A DNA stretch of 64,000 nt. Origin: DATAOG01 sp963840925. Lineage in GTDB: Bacteria; Pseudomonadota; Alphaproteobacteria; Geminicoccales; Geminicoccaceae. Of this stretch, positions 10,027 to 20,480 are shown piece by piece. Numbering within the stretch: the first letter of the stretch is position 1; each line of letters begins with the position of its first letter. The notes beneath the pieces are model-generated. The model was not told the DNA's origin and did no database searches. It saw nothing but the letters and a program-made list of their open reading frames with translations. The stretch lies in the NCBI GenBank assembly GCA_963840925.1, contig CAWJAY010000019.1, positions 39,478 through 103,477 of the forward strand, written 5' to 3'. A program made the position numbers and the translations under genes.

Positions 10027-11076
10027 ATGCAGGCGGACGCGGTTTGGCGGATCCCGGATCCGGACTACGACGACCATCCGGCCTACGGTCGGCTATTCGG
10101 GCGGCCGCGGCTGGCGGACCGGCTGCGCGCGCTGGCCAAGCTGCTACCGCTTCTTGGCGCCTACGCCGCGTACGATGTGCTGAGCCGGCTGCGCCGCCGG
10201 CCGGCGCCGGCCGCGGCCGCCGCCAAGTCCCCCGTGTTCGAGGCGCTGGAGCGTGACGGCGTGACCGCGCTCCGCCTGGCGCCGGCCGACATGCAGGCGA
10301 TCCAGGCCGCGCTCGCGCCGTCGATGGCGACCTTACGCGCCAAGCTCGCCGATCCGGCCGGGGCCGTGGCGACGACGCCGGCCTCTGGAGCCGCCGGGCT
10401 CGCGGGCCTCAAGCACCAGAACGCGCTCAGCGCGCTGCACAAGCAGCTGAACCCGTACAGCTCGGACAACGAGCTGTTCATTCACGAGGGCGACGCGCCC
10501 GCGGTCTTCGAGGCCCTGCGCGCCGCGATGCGCAGCCAGGGCGTGCTCGAGGCCGCCAGCCGCTATCAGGGCAAGGCGCTCGACGTCCGCTTCCTCAAGC
10601 TCGCGATCAACCACGCCGTCGACCACTGGTGGCGGGCGCCGTTCGCCGACGTCGGCCTCGACGAGCCGCCGGCGATCTCGATGCATGTCGACCATCTCTG
10701 GACCACCAAGGCGATCCTTTACCTCAGCCCGGTCGGGCCGGACAACGGGCCGTTCTGCTACTGCCTGGGCACCAATCATCTGCGGATCGGCTGGCTCGAG
10801 GGCGCGGCGCGCCGGGCCAACGACCGGATCGACCTCTCGTCCTGCGCGCCCGACCGCCGCCGGCTGTTCCACGCGCTGCCCAGGCGCCTGCGCCGCAAGG
10901 CCAAGTTCGGCAACGACCTGGAGCAGGACCATCCCGAGGTCGCTCGGCTGCTGGCGAGCGAACGCCGGTTCACCAGCGCCGATGGCGACCTGATCCTGTT
11001 CGACGATCGCGGCATCCACCGCGGCGGTCTGGTCGAGGCCGGCGAGCGCTACATGCTGCAGATCCGGCTCGGCTGA
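10027..11076 (+). CDS. Phytanoyl-CoA dioxygenase-like (2OG-Fe(II)) protein
   Basis: The product of about 349 residues has a PhyH-like arrangement. An HxD pair lies in SMHVDHLW near residue 220; FCYCLGTNH and a distal histidine in FDDRGIHRGGLV near residue 330 follow, then YMLQIRL. These would form the iron facial triad of a non-haem oxygenase. The substrate is unknown. The N-terminal 65 residues are variable and contain a hydrophobic helix (LAKLLPLLGAYAAYDVL). ATG at 10027 is preferred; an in-frame GTG lies two codons upstream. The assignment rests on motif spacing and is moderately secure. Confidence 0.65.
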   Translation: MQADAVWRIPDPDYDDHPAYGRLFGRPRLADRLRALAKLLPLLGAYAAYDVLSRLRRRPAPAAAAAKSPVFEALERDGVTALRLAPADMQAIQAALAPSMATLRAKLADPAGAVATTPASGAAGLAGLKHQNALSALHKQLNPYSSDNELFIHEGDAPAVFEALRAAMRSQGVLEAASRYQGKALDVRFLKLAINHAVDHWWRAPFADVGLDEPPAISMHVDHLWTTKAILYLSPVGPDNGPFCYCLGTNHLRIGWLEGAARRANDRIDLSSCAPDRRRLFHALPRRLRRKAKFGNDLEQDHPEVARLLASERRFTSADGDLILFDDRGIHRGGLVEAGERYMLQIRLG

Positions 11077-11174
11077 GCCGGCGCGGGCCGGCCGGGCTCT
11101 GCCAGCGGACCCGCTTGCCGCCCCGCGACCAACCGGGATGGTCGCGGGCGGCGAGTCGGGCTACAGCTCCGGTC

Positions 11175-12363
11175 ATGGCTGCGCGCGATCAGGCATCTCC
11201 GGGCGACCGGCTCCGGGCCCGCTACCAGGCGGCGCGCGCCGAAGGCGGGCTGCAGCCCGATCCGGCGCAGCTGCACGTCATTGAGCGCCTGGCAGCGCTC
11301 GCGGACGCGCTGACCGGCTACGCGCCGGCCGCGCCGCGCCGGGCCTGGCTCGATCGCCTGCGTGCGCGCGCCGGCCGGCCCGAGCCGCCCCGGGGGCTGT
11401 ACATCCACGGCCCGGTCGGGCGCGGCAAGTCGATGCTGATGGACCTGTTCTTCGCGATGGCACCTGCCCGGGCCAAGCGCCGGGTCCACTTCCATGCCTT
11501 CATGCTCGAGGTCCATGGCCGCCTCGACCGGGAGCGCCGCCAGGCGGGCGCCGGGCAGGACCCGCTGGCGCAGCTCGCGGACGCGTTGCTCGAGCGCGCC
11601 CGGCTGCTCTGCTTCGACGAGTTCCACGTCCAGAACATCGCTGATGCGATGATCCTCGGCCGGCTGTTCGAGGCGCTGCTCGAGCGCGGCGCCGTGATCG
11701 TGCTGACCTCGAACTTCGCCCCCGACCGGCTCTATGAGGGCGGCCTGAACCGCGACCGCTTCCTGCCGTTCATCGCACTGCTGCGAAGCCCGGCTCGAGG
11801 TGATCGGCCTTGATGGCGTCAGGGACTACCGCCTGGACGGGCCGGACGACGCTGAGGGCTATCATCATCCGCTCGGCCCCACGACCGAAGCGAAGCTCGC
11901 CCGCGCGTTTGCCCGGCTGACCCGCGCTGCCCCGGCCGCGGCCGAGGTGATCGAGGTCGGCAGCCGCCGGCTGGAAGTGCCCAAGGCCGCCGCGGGTGTC
12001 GCCTGGTTCGACTTCGAAGCGCTCTGCGAGCAGCCGCTCGGCGCCGCCGACTACCTGGCGCTGACCGGGCGCTACCATACCCTTCTGCTGTCCGGCGTCC
12101 CGCGGCTGACCCCGAGCGGCGCAGCCAGGCGCGCCGCTTCATGACGCTGGTCGATGCGCTCTACGACCGCCGGGTCAACCTGATCATCGGCGCCGAGGCG
12201 CCGGCGGCCGAGCTCTACCCCGCCGGCGAGGGCGCCTTCGAGTTCCAGCGCACCGTCAGCCGGCTGGCCGAGATGCGGAGCCAGGCCTACCTCGAGAGCC
12301 CGCCGCGCGCCGGCGAGCATCCGGGCTTCACGCCCGTTCGCGCTGACCAGCGATTTGATCTGA
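11175..12363 (+). CDS. zapE: Cell division protein ZapE (AFG1-like ATPase), frameshifted
   Basis: The product shows the ZapE/AFG1 ATPase fold: Walker A in GPVGRGKSMLMD, Walker B in LLCFDEFHVQN, sensor region IVLTSNFAPDRLY, and the C-terminal NLIIGAEAPAAELY and FEFQRTVSRLAEM. Three single extra bases, near 11790, 12110 and 12334, break the frame. Deleting them gives about 395 residues ending ALTSDLI, the usual alphaproteobacterial ZapE terminus. ZapE acts at the cytokinetic ring. A conserved single-copy gene broken three times by the same kind of change argues for sequence error rather than decay. Confidence 0.9.
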
Positions 12364-12376
12364 ACGCTAGGACCGC

Positions 12377-13095
12377 TCAGCAGCCCAGCTGGTCGGCGAG
12401 GTCGAGAAAATCAGCGGCGACCACGTCGAAGTCATGCTCGGCGCGCAGGTCGCTGGTCTGGCCGGGCCGTGCTCGGTCGGGCGCGCGACGAAGGCGGTGC
12501 GGAAGCCCGCAGGCGCGCGCCGCCACGAGGTCGCCGTTGTGGGCCGCGACCATCAAGCAGGCGGCGGGCGGCAGGCCCAGGTAGTCGGCGGTGCGCAGAT
12601 AGGCCTCGGGCAGTGGCTTGTAGGCGCGCGCGACCTCGGCGCCGAGGATCGCGTCCCACGGCAGGCCGCCGTGGCGGGCGAGGTTGACCATCAGCGCGAC
12701 GTTGCCGTTGGAGAGCGTGGCGAGGATGTAGCGGCGCTTCAGCCGGGTCAGGCCGGCGACCACGTCGGGCCAGGGGTCGAGCCGGTGCCAGGCGCGGTTG
12801 AGATGCTCGAGCTCGGCCTCGGGGAGCCCGCCGAGGCCGAGCTCGTCGAGCACCGCCAAGAGGTTCTCGCGGTGCAGATCGTCGAGCTTGGCCCACGGCC
12901 GGCGGCCGCTGCGCACCGCCTCCATCGCCGGCTGGTAGCGCGCGCGCCAGCGGTCGGCGACGCGCGCGCCAGTCGCGCTGCTGGCTCGCGCCCGCCGAGG
13001 ACCGCGCGCGAGCTCGCGCGCGACGCTCGCCGCGCCAGTCGACCACGGTGCCGAACACGTCGAACGTCAAGCGCCTGGACCTCGTCCGGGCTCAT
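12377..13095 (-). CDS. Haloacid dehalogenase, type II, frameshifted
   Basis: The N-terminus reads MSPDEVQAL, then after one indel TFDVFGTVVDWRG with the HAD nucleophile Asp. The following segment resumes in another frame as VADRWRARYQPAMEAV. The C-terminal 180 residues include LATLSNGNVALM, KPLPEAYLRTADYLGL and MVAAHNGDL, typical of L-2-haloacid dehalogenases (hydrolysis of 2-haloalkanoates to 2-hydroxyacids). The segment around 12490-12530 appears locally out of frame and is rescued by a compensating indel. It shares the strand with, and abuts, the MaoC gene. Confidence 0.85.
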
Positions 13096-13584
13096 GCGCT
13101 CGTCTCCGGTCGGCGGCTGCGGTGGGCTCCTGCGCGGCCGCTCGCGGGACAGCAGCGTCGGCGACGAAGGCTCAGGACCTCTTCCCCTCTGGTTCTGATT
13201 GACCATCACCGAGCGCAGCCGGACGATGCCGCGATCGGGCTTCGAGCGCGAGGGCCTGACCTCGAGGATCTCGAGCCTGGCCTCGAGCGTGTCGCCCGGG
13301 CGCACGGGCTTGAGCCAGCGCAGCTCGTCGATGCCGGGCGAGCCCATCGCCGCCGCGCGGCCGAGCATGCCATCGACGAACAGGCGCATGAAGACGCAGA
13401 CCGTGTGCCAGCCGCTCGCGATCAGGCCGCCATAGATCGAGGCGTCGGCGGCTGCCTCGTCGAGATGGAACGGCTGCGGGTCCCATTCGCGCGCGAAGGC
13501 CACGATCTCGTCGCGCCCGAGCGTGCGCCGGCCGAGGTGATGGACCTGGCCCGGGGCCAGATCGTCGAGATGGATCTCGGGCAT
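13092..13584 (-). CDS. MaoC family dehydratase, C-terminus frameshifted
   Basis: The hot-dog-fold protein starts MPEIHLDDLAPGQ. The hydratase motif is seen in FAREWDPQPFHLDEAAA (catalytic Asp and His) followed by YGGLIASGWHT; the later ELRWLKPVRPGDTLEA and IVRLRSVMVNQN are family-typical. After residue about 132 the frame is lost; the EEVLSFVADA expected of the last strand appears in another frame. The exact stop is therefore uncertain and the listed end is an estimate at the junction with the dehalogenase start. It probably hydrates an enoyl-CoA; the substrate is unknown. Confidence 0.8.
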
Positions 13585-13904
13585 GGCGTCGTGGTCCACG
13601 GCGAAGGTCCGACGAAAGTGTCCCCCTGCGCATAGCGGCTGCGTCCCAGCCCGGCAAGGCTTGGCGGCCGGCCGGCGCACCGCGGGCGGCGTGCGATTGC
13701 AGGCCAGTCGTCGTGGCCAGTGCACTTAAGTAATGGTTACGGTTTGACTTCGACGGTGTAACAGGCAGTCGACGGAATATTTACGTCTGGTTAATTGAGC
13801 CATGCCAGCTGTTTGACTGGCGTGTCGCGCCCGCTGCGGCGAGCCGGACCGGCGATGCCGTTGGAGCCGCGCCCGCGCGGCCCGTGCCACGGAGGGTGGC
13901 GGCG
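13585..13904. other. Intergenic region upstream of the pilus-type genes
   Basis: No gene is supported here. The middle (about 13725-13800) is clearly less GC-rich than its surroundings and probably carries promoters for the divergent MaoC and TadG-like genes; I could not place -35/-10 boxes confidently. A ribosome-binding site GGAGGGTGG lies just before the ATG at 13905. Confidence 0.5.
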
Positions 13905-15538
13905 ATGAGCGAGCACTGGGGCAGCTGGCGTGCCGACCTGCGCTCCTGGTCGGGGACCAGCGCGGCGCGGTCATGGTGATCGTCGGGCTGGCGATCATCC
14001 CGCTGTTCGCGATGATCGGCCTCGCGATCGACGCCGGCCGCGGCTACATGCTGAAGTCCAAGCTGTCCTACGCGATCGATGCCGCGGGCCTGGCGGGCGG
14101 CCGCGCGTTCGACGACCGACCTGCGCGAGACAGGACATCGACGATGTTCTTCGACGCCAATTTCCCGCCCGGCTACATGGGCGCGGTGCTCGCGCCCGGC
14201 CATCCGATGGTGACCTTCGACGACGAGGAGAGCACGATCACGATCGAGGCCACCGCGACCATCCCGACCCGGTTCATGAGCGTCGCCGGCGATCCACGAG
14301 ATGTCGGTCTCGGCGCGCACCGTGATCAAGCGCGAGCTGCAGGGCATGGAGCTGGTCCTGGTGATGGACAATACCGGCTCGATGCGCGGCAACGGCGGCA
14401 AGATCGACGCGATGAAGGAGGCCGCGAGCCGAGCTGATCGACATCCTCTACGGCGGCCGCGACGAGGTCGAGAACTTCTACGTCGGCCTCGTGCCCTACG
14501 CCGCGACGGTCAACATCGGCGACCCAGCACGAGCGACTGGCTGACCGGCTACGACGCCGACGACTTCGCGCCGACCACCTGGAAGGGCTGCGTCGAGGCG
14601 CGCGACTATCCCAACGACAGCAACGACGCGACGCCCGCGACGAGGAGGCCTGGACGCCGTTCCTGTGGGAGACCACGCTCCGCAAGTACTGGAGCGACGG
14701 CTACTACGGCGCCGGCAACCCCAACGTCAACGACGGCAACGGCGACGGCCTGGACGAGACGGCAACCCGTTTCCTGGTCGGCGACAACGAGTGGGATCCG
14801 GCCGGCCCGGAGTCGGCGCTCAAGCTCGACAACGACCTCTACCAGAACGAAGGCACCGGCCCCAACCTCGGCTGCCCGCCGGCGATCACGCCGCTGATCA
14901 CCAGCAAGGCGCACGTGCTCGCCGCGATCGACGAGATGGGGCCCTGGCACCGCGGCGGCACGATGGCCAACCTCGGCCTCGCCTGGGGCTGGCGGGTGCT
15001 GTCGCCGGAGTGGCGCGGCCTGTGGGGCGGCGACACGCCGGAGGAGCTGCCGCTCGACTACCACACCCCCAACATGCACAAGGTCATCATCCTGCTGACC
15101 GACGGCAACAACGAGTGGTACGACTGGCCGGGCACCAACTGACAGCAACTGCGGCAACCGCAGCCCCTACATGGGCCTGCCCGGCACAGAACAGCTATCG
15201 CCAGCGGCGTGTGCAACACCTACGCCGGCTATTTCCCGGGCGCCGACTACACCGCCTACGGCCGCCTCAACGAAGGGCGCCTCGGCACCACCAACAAGGG
15301 CGCGGCGAACGGCCGTGGTCAACGACCGCATGCTCGAGCTGTGCGCGGCGATGAAGGCGCAGGACATCATCATGTACACGATCACCTTCCAGGTCAGCAG
15401 CACCGACCACGCCAGAACCTGTACCGCAGCTGCGCGACCGACAGCGACCACTACTTCAACTCGCCGAGCAACAGCCAGCTCGAGGAGGCGTTCGAGCAGA
15501 TCGCCGACGAGCTGAGCAACCTGCGGATCGCCGAGTGA
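13905..15538 (+). CDS. TadG-like pilus-associated protein with vWA domain, heavily frameshifted
   Basis: The N-terminus, after one indel, gives the TadE/TadG membrane segment (GAVMVIVGLAIIPLFAMIGLAID, then a pilin-like AGRGYMLKSKLSYAIDAAGLAGG). A von Willebrand factor A domain follows: the MIDAS motif lies in LVLVMDNTGSMRGNGGK, and KVIILLTDGNNEWYD is the conserved core strand. The C-terminus ends LEEAFEQIADELSNLRIAE. At least six single-base shifts interrupt the frame. The reconstructed protein is about 540 residues, normal for TadG. It would be anchored in the inner membrane and face the periplasm, assisting Flp/Tad pilus assembly. GGAGGGTGG supports the start. Confidence 0.8.
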
Positions 15539-15569
15539 GCGGCGCGGCGCGAGCAGCGGAGGTCCGACC

Positions 15570-16176
15570 ATGGGCGGCTGATCGGCCCCGTCCGCTGCCC
15601 GCGCCGGCGCCGCGCGCCGGCGGCGCCTGGCGCGGCTCGCCGCCGAGCGGCGGCAACGCGATGATCGAGTTCGCGTTCATCGCGCCGATCTTCCTCGGCA
15701 TGATCGGCGCGATCATGGAGTTCTCCGGGCATCATGTTCATCCAGACGCTGCTCGAGGGCAGCGCCCGCGAGGCCTCGCGCTACGGCATCACGGGCTTCA
15801 CCGAGCCGGGCGTGTCGCGCGAAGATCAGATCCTGGAGATCGTCCAGCAAGAACACCTACGGCATGATCGATCTCGACGAGCTCGCGATGGAGACCCTGG
15901 TCTACGAGAACTTCGGCGACGTCGGCCAGCCCGAGCCGTTCACCGACCCCAACGGCAACGACGCCTATGACGCCGGCGAGCCGTTCAACGACGTCAACGG
16001 CAACGGCGGCTGGGACGAGGACATGGGCGCCGCCGGGCTCGGCGGCCCGGGCGACGTCGTGGTCTACCGGATGAGCTACGACTGGAGCATCATCATCCCG
16101 ATGTTCCGGCCGTTCTTCGGCGACGCGATCACGCTGCAGCGCCAACATCGCGGTGCGCAACGAGCCGTTCGAGTGA
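15570..16176 (+). CDS. TadE-like pilus protein with acidic DxNGN repeats, frameshifted
   Basis: The reading frame is recovered in four pieces: GNAMIEFAFIAPIFLGMIGAIME (TadE membrane segment with the conserved Glu), IMFIQTLLEGSAREASRYGI, MIDLDELAMETLVYENFG, and a tail DVVVYRMSYDWSIIIPMFRPF with the final NIAVRNEPFE. Between the last two lies an acidic stretch containing DPNGNDAYDAGEP and NDVNGNGGWDED, resembling calcium-binding D-x-N-x-D loops. GCGGAGG precedes the ATG by seven bases. It follows the TadG-like gene by 31 bases, indicating an operon. Confidence 0.75.
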
Positions 16177-16200
16177 GCCTAGGGCAGCGGAGTGATCGCC

Positions 16201-16831
16201 ATGCCATCGGTTATCGCCGTCACCGCAGCCGCCGCGTGGCGCCGCCCGGCGTGCTCGGCGCGCCGCGCGCGGCCTGGCGCTCGCGCCGGGCGCTCGGCGC
16301 GCTGCTCGGCCGGCAACGTCTCGGTCGAGTTCGCGCTCGCCGTGCCGGTCCTGCTGTTTATGATGCTGGGCAGCGCCGAGATGGCGCGCTTCGTGCTCCT
16401 GCACCAGAAGCTCGACCGGGTCGCGACCACGGTCTCGGACCTGGTCTCGCGCGCCGAGACCATCACCGAGAGCCAGATCGTCGACATCTTCACCGCCGCC
16501 GATCAGGTCGCGGAGCCGTTCGATCTGCCCGACCTCGGCGTCGTGATCGTGTCGTCGATCACCAATGCCGACGGCACCGGGCCGCTGATCGCCTGGCAGC
16601 GCAGCGGCGGCGGCACCTATTCCGCGGCCAGCGAGCTCGGCGCCGAGGGCGACGCGCCAATGCTGCCCGACGGATTTCCTGGTGCGCGAGGGCGAGACCG
16701 CGATCATCGCCGAGGTGTTCTACGACTTCTCGCCGTTCCTCAGCGAGGTGATCGTCGAGCCCCAGGTGATCTATCGGACCGCCCGCCACCGGCCGCGCCT
16801 GGGCACGCTGGAGACCGTCGAAGCCGGTTGA
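16201..16831 (+). CDS. TadE/TadG-family pilus-assembly protein, one frameshift
   Basis: A basic N-terminus leads into a TadE membrane segment (SVEFALAVPVLLFMMLGSAEMARF, with the conserved Glu), then a periplasmic domain (QKLDRVATTVSDLVSRAE, FTAADQVAEPFDLP, VVIVSSITNADG). One extra base near 16671 breaks the frame; the C-terminus continues FLVREGETAIIAEVFYDF and ends near LGTLETVEAG. The corrected product is about 209 residues. It is third in the TadG-TadE-TadE run. No tadA/B/C, cpaB or pilin gene is visible nearby. Confidence 0.75.
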
Positions 16832-16927
16832 GTTTCCCGCTCGGAGCTCGCCACCGCGATCGTACGCCGCGGCCGTCGAGCTGCCGCCGGCCATTCTCCT
16901 GGGGGATGCCGATCGCGAGCGCCGCTC

Positions 16928-18358
16928 TAGGCGCCGGGCCGGCCGGCGCGCCCGGCGCCCGTGGCGCTGGCGGCAGCGGCCACGGCCGGGCGGTCTCGAA
17001 CGCGCGCGCCGCCCGCAGCACCAGGTGGTCGGCGTGCATCGGTCCGACGATCTGCAGGCCGACCGGCAGGCCCGCCGCGGTCAGTCCGCAGGGCACCGAG
17101 GCCGCCGGCTGCTGGGTCAGGTTGAACGGATTGCTGAACGGCGCCCAGTGGATCCAGCGCGGCTGCCGGTCCGGGTCCGGACGCTCCGGCCGGCGGCGAA
17201 CGCGGCGAGCGGCAGGGTCGGGGTCAGCAGCAGATCGAAGCTGTTCGTGGAAGCGCCGCATCCGGGCGCCGAGCTCGGCCGCGGCGCCGGACCGCGGCCA
17301 GGTAGTCGAGCAGCGAGGTGGCCAGGCCCTGGGCCGCGATCTCGCGCAGGCCCGGATCGATCCGGGCGCGCTGCTCCGGCGGTGAAGCCGCGCAAGCAGA
17401 TTGGCGGCGCCGACCTGCCAATGGCACAAGAAGACCTCGATCGGGTCCGCAAACCCCGGATCGACCTGCTCGACCTGTGCGCCCAGCGCCTCGAACGCCG
17501 GCACCGCTCCGGCGACCAGCTCGGCGACCTCCGGGTCGACCTCGGCAAAGCCCAGCGTCGGGCTGAACGCGATCTTCAGCCCCTGGACCCCGTCCTCGAG
17601 CCCGATCCGGTAGTCCCGGCGATCGTCGGGCAGCGCGAACCAGTCGCGGCTGTCGGGCCTGGCGCAGCACGTTCAGCATCAAGGCCGCATCGGCCACGGT
17701 CCGGGTCATCGGCCCCAGGTGGGCGACCGTGCCGAACGGGCTGAGCGGCCAGGCCGGCACCCGTCCGAAGCTCGGCTTCAGCCCGAAGATGCCGGTGAAG
17801 CCCGCCGGGATCCGGATCGAGCCGCCGCCGTCGGTGCCGACGTGCAAGCGCGCCCATGCCGAGCGCGCAGGCGACCGCGGCGCCGCCGCTCGAGCCGCCG
17901 GGGGTCGTGTCGGTATTCCACGGATTGCGGGTGATGCCGGTCAGCGCGCTGTCGGTGACCGCCTTCCAGCCGAACTCGGGCGTGGTCGTCTTGCCGATCA
18001 GCACAGCACCCTGCTCGCGCAGGCGCGCGGTCGCCGGCGCGTCCTCGTCCCAGGGCTGCTCGCGCACGGTCGTCAGGCTGCCGCGCAGGGTCGGCCAGCC
18101 CCTGGTCAGGATCAGGTCCTTGATCGTCGCCGGGACGCCGTCGAGCAGCCCACAGGGCTCGCCCCGCTGCCAGCGCGCCTCGGACGCCCGCGCGGCCGCG
18201 AGCGCCTGGTCCGGATCGACCAGGCAGAACGCGTTCACGGCCGGATCGAAGCGCTCGATCCGCTCGAGCACGGCGCGGGCCGCCTCGACCGGCGACAGCT
18301 GCTTGGTCCGGTACAGCTGGAGCAGTTCGGTCGCGCTGAGGACGGCAGGGTCAGTCAC
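16928..18358 (-). CDS. Amidase (amidase signature family), frameshifted
   Basis: This is an amidase-signature hydrolase. The catalytic Lys is in DGVPATIKDLILTRG (about residue 80); the Ser-rich signature is TTPGGSSGGAAVACAL, continued after a shift by HVGTDGGGSIRIPAGFTGIFG. PSFGRVPAWPLSPFG, NLTQQPAASVPCGL and GLPVGLQIVGP follow. Several indels (near 17850, 17660, 17370 and 17190) disrupt the frame. The reconstructed length, about 475 residues, is normal. It hydrolyses an amide bond; the substrate is unknown. The GTG start (VTDPAVLSATELL) matches the family N-terminus; the exact stop is uncertain because of the shifts. Confidence 0.85.
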
Positions 18359-19159
18359 CGGCCGCCATCCGTCCATAAGTGTGGCCGACCAGCGCCCCAG
18401 GCGGCCAAGGCTCGCCGGGGGCGGGCAGGGGCGGTACCGAACCCACGCCCAACCCCGCTCGGCGCGCGCCCGGGCGGCTGCGCGGGACGCCCGCCAGGTC
18501 CAGCGCCGGGCAAGCGCCAGCAAGCCGAACCCGACCCGCGCTGCACCATAGTCGGGAAGGTCCAGCCACTGCGGCGCCGGCGCGGGGCCTTCTCCGGGAC
18601 CCCCGAACTCATCAACCCCGGCGACGACGGCGCCGGCAGTCCAGCGAGGACCAGGGACGGACCGGAGGACAGCGACACCGACGACCTCCACGGCAGGGTG
18701 CGCTGTCCGACATAGCCGGGCGCGCCGGCTACATCAAGGCGATCCGGGACGGACAGCGGGCAGAGAGTTTCGGTGGCGCTCAATGCGCCGGGGAGGTCGA
18801 GCCCGTCTCGTAATGCGAACCCCAATCCTTGATCGACGCTGACGCCAGCAGCGTGCCAGGCCCGCCGCGCCCGGGCACCCGCCACCCGGAAAGCACCCCG
18901 CCGCCGCTGCGATCTGCGCCGGCCCGGCCGCTGCCCCGGTCCCGCGGGTCGGCTCTGCCCTTGCGCCCGCCTGCGCCCGCTCGGCGCAATCGGAGCGATC
19001 GCATCGGCCCCTGCGGTCGGGGGACGCCCCGGCTCCGTGGCCGGAGGGTCCCGCCTTCGCCTGCAGCCGCAGCCGCCGGAGCGCCAGGCGCCGCCGCGGC
19101 GTGCGGCCGCGCCTGGGCGGAGCGGGTGGCCGCGCGCCGCCCGGCCCGGCGGTCCCGGC
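18359..19159. other. 800-base stretch without a supportable gene
   Basis: Open frames exist on both strands, but their translations are low-complexity (Arg, Pro, Gly, Ala) and I recognise no domain, signal peptide or RNA gene. It separates the amidase start from the end of the small periplasmic protein gene. It may hold the amidase promoter or a badly decayed gene. Confidence 0.4.
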
Positions 19160-19489
19160 TCAGGCCATCGGGTCGGTCTTGATCAGCGGCAGGCTCTCCC
19201 AGCTCTTGCCGGCGGCGACGATGCAGCTCATGCCGTTCGGCGTCGTGCTGACCACGGTCCAGGTGTTCTTGTCTTCCGAGGCATAGACCTGGAGCAGGTT
19301 GCCGTTCGACTGCAGGCCGAAGGCGACCGGCGCCTCGTCGTACTTGCTGCTCAGCTGCTTGGCGATCTCGGTCGCGTTGTGGCACGGCATGCGCGTGCCC
19401 GCCGGCGGCATCTGCTGGGCAGCGATCGGGCTGACGAACGCGCCGCTCGCGAACAGCAGGCCGGTGGCAAAGAGGCGCAGACGACGCAT
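19160..19489 (-). CDS. Small periplasmic hypothetical protein
   Basis: The 109-residue protein has a clear Sec signal peptide (MRRLRLFATGLLFASGAF, ending in an AAQ-type cleavage region). A short mature domain follows with MPCHNATEIAKQLSSKYDEA and a second cysteine in NGMSCIVAAGKSWE, so a disulfide is possible. Similar proteins are widespread in alphaproteobacteria without a known function. ATG at 19489 is chosen because AGGAG lies at the correct distance and the signal peptide begins there. Confidence 0.8.
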   Translation of the reverse strand: MRRLRLFATGLLFASGAFVSPIAAQQMPPAGTRMPCHNATEIAKQLSSKYDEAPVAFGLQSNGNLLQVYASEDKNTWTVVSTTPNGMSCIVAAGKSWESLPLIKTDPMA

Positions 19490-19648
19490 CGCACAGTCTC
19501 CTCTCAATGGGCACGGCCAGGTCTGGCCCGCATCGCCATTTGGCGCCTCAACTGGTAAAGACTTGGTTAAAGTCTCCAGAATTATGCGACCATAAGTAGA
19601 AGCCAAGACCGCACGCCAGCTCCTGCCGGTCGGGGCCCGGCCGCCGCC

Positions 19649-20398
19649 TCAGGTCAGGCCGAGCCGGCCGATTCCGGGCAGCTTCAGCGCCAGGCCGAGC
19701 GGATCGATGCCGATGGTCAGGCCGAGCAGGTTGAACTCCAGGCCCTCGGCGCGCCCGATCGACAGCCCGAGCAGGCCCAGCACCGAGACCTGGAAACCGC
19801 TGCCGCTCGGGGTTCGGGCGAGCAGGCCGCCGTGGTTCAGGAAGTCCTTGCCGATCGCAGTCGGCGGCATGTCGAGCCCGAGCTCGGGCACCTGGCGGCC
19901 GACGTGGGCGATGAAGGTGTTGGAATTGGGGCCGGGCCAGGTGCGGTACTCGTGCGGGTAGGGATAGCGCGCGATCGCCGCCTCGATCCGGTCGATCAGC
20001 GCCTCGATCCCCGGGCCGCGCCGGTCGACCAGCACCCGCGGCGGGTTGCCGGCCCAATAGCCATCGATCGTGCGCATGTTCATCCGGAGCGCCGGCGCGC
20101 CCCGGCGCACCCCCCAGCCGACCACCTCGTAGCGCTCGAAGGCCGAGGCGCCCGCCCGCTTCATGACGATCCAGCTGTGCACCGCGAAGATGCCCTTCCA
20201 GCCCCAGGCGCGCGCGGCGTAGACCTGGACCACGGGCCCGGGCGTGGTCGCCGGGTCGGGTGCCAAGCCCGCACTGTCCCAGCGCGCCTCGCTCCAGTGC
20301 CGGGGCGCGCTGCCGCGGACCGCGCCAGCGCTCCAGATCAGCGGCACGAGCACCACCAGCAGCAGACCGCCGAGCCAGAGCATCCTTGCCGACCTCAT
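19649..20398 (-). CDS. DUF3750 domain-containing protein
   Basis: The 249-residue protein has an N-terminal hydrophobic anchor (MLWLGGLLLVVLVPLIW). A DUF3750 domain follows with VQVYAARAWGWKGIFAVHSW, YEVVGWGVRRGAPA, YPYPHEYRTWPGPNSNTFI and a C-terminal stretch of short Leu/Gly-rich strands. It probably acts in the periplasm. The His and Asn in the HSW and GPNSNTF motifs are conserved in the family and suggest an enzymatic (NlpC-like) site, but activity is not established. It stands alone between the periplasmic protein gene and the GFA gene. Confidence 0.9.
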   Translation of the reverse strand: MRSARMLWLGGLLLVVLVPLIWSAGAVRGSAPRHWSEARWDSAGLAPDPATTPGPVVQVYAARAWGWKGIFAVHSWIVMKRAGASAFERYEVVGWGVRRGAPALRMNMRTIDGYWAGNPPRVLVDRRGPGIEALIDRIEAAIARYPYPHEYRTWPGPNSNTFIAHVGRQVPELGLDMPPTAIGKDFLNHGGLLARTPSGSGFQVSVLGLLGLSIGRAEGLEFNLLGLTIGIDPLGLALKLPGIGRLGLT

Positions 20399-20480
20399 GT
20401 CATCTCCAGGCGATCGCCGCAGTCACGCGCCGGGGCGGCCAAGTTCGAGCATTTTCCGCGCGCTGGGGCAAGGCGCCGGC

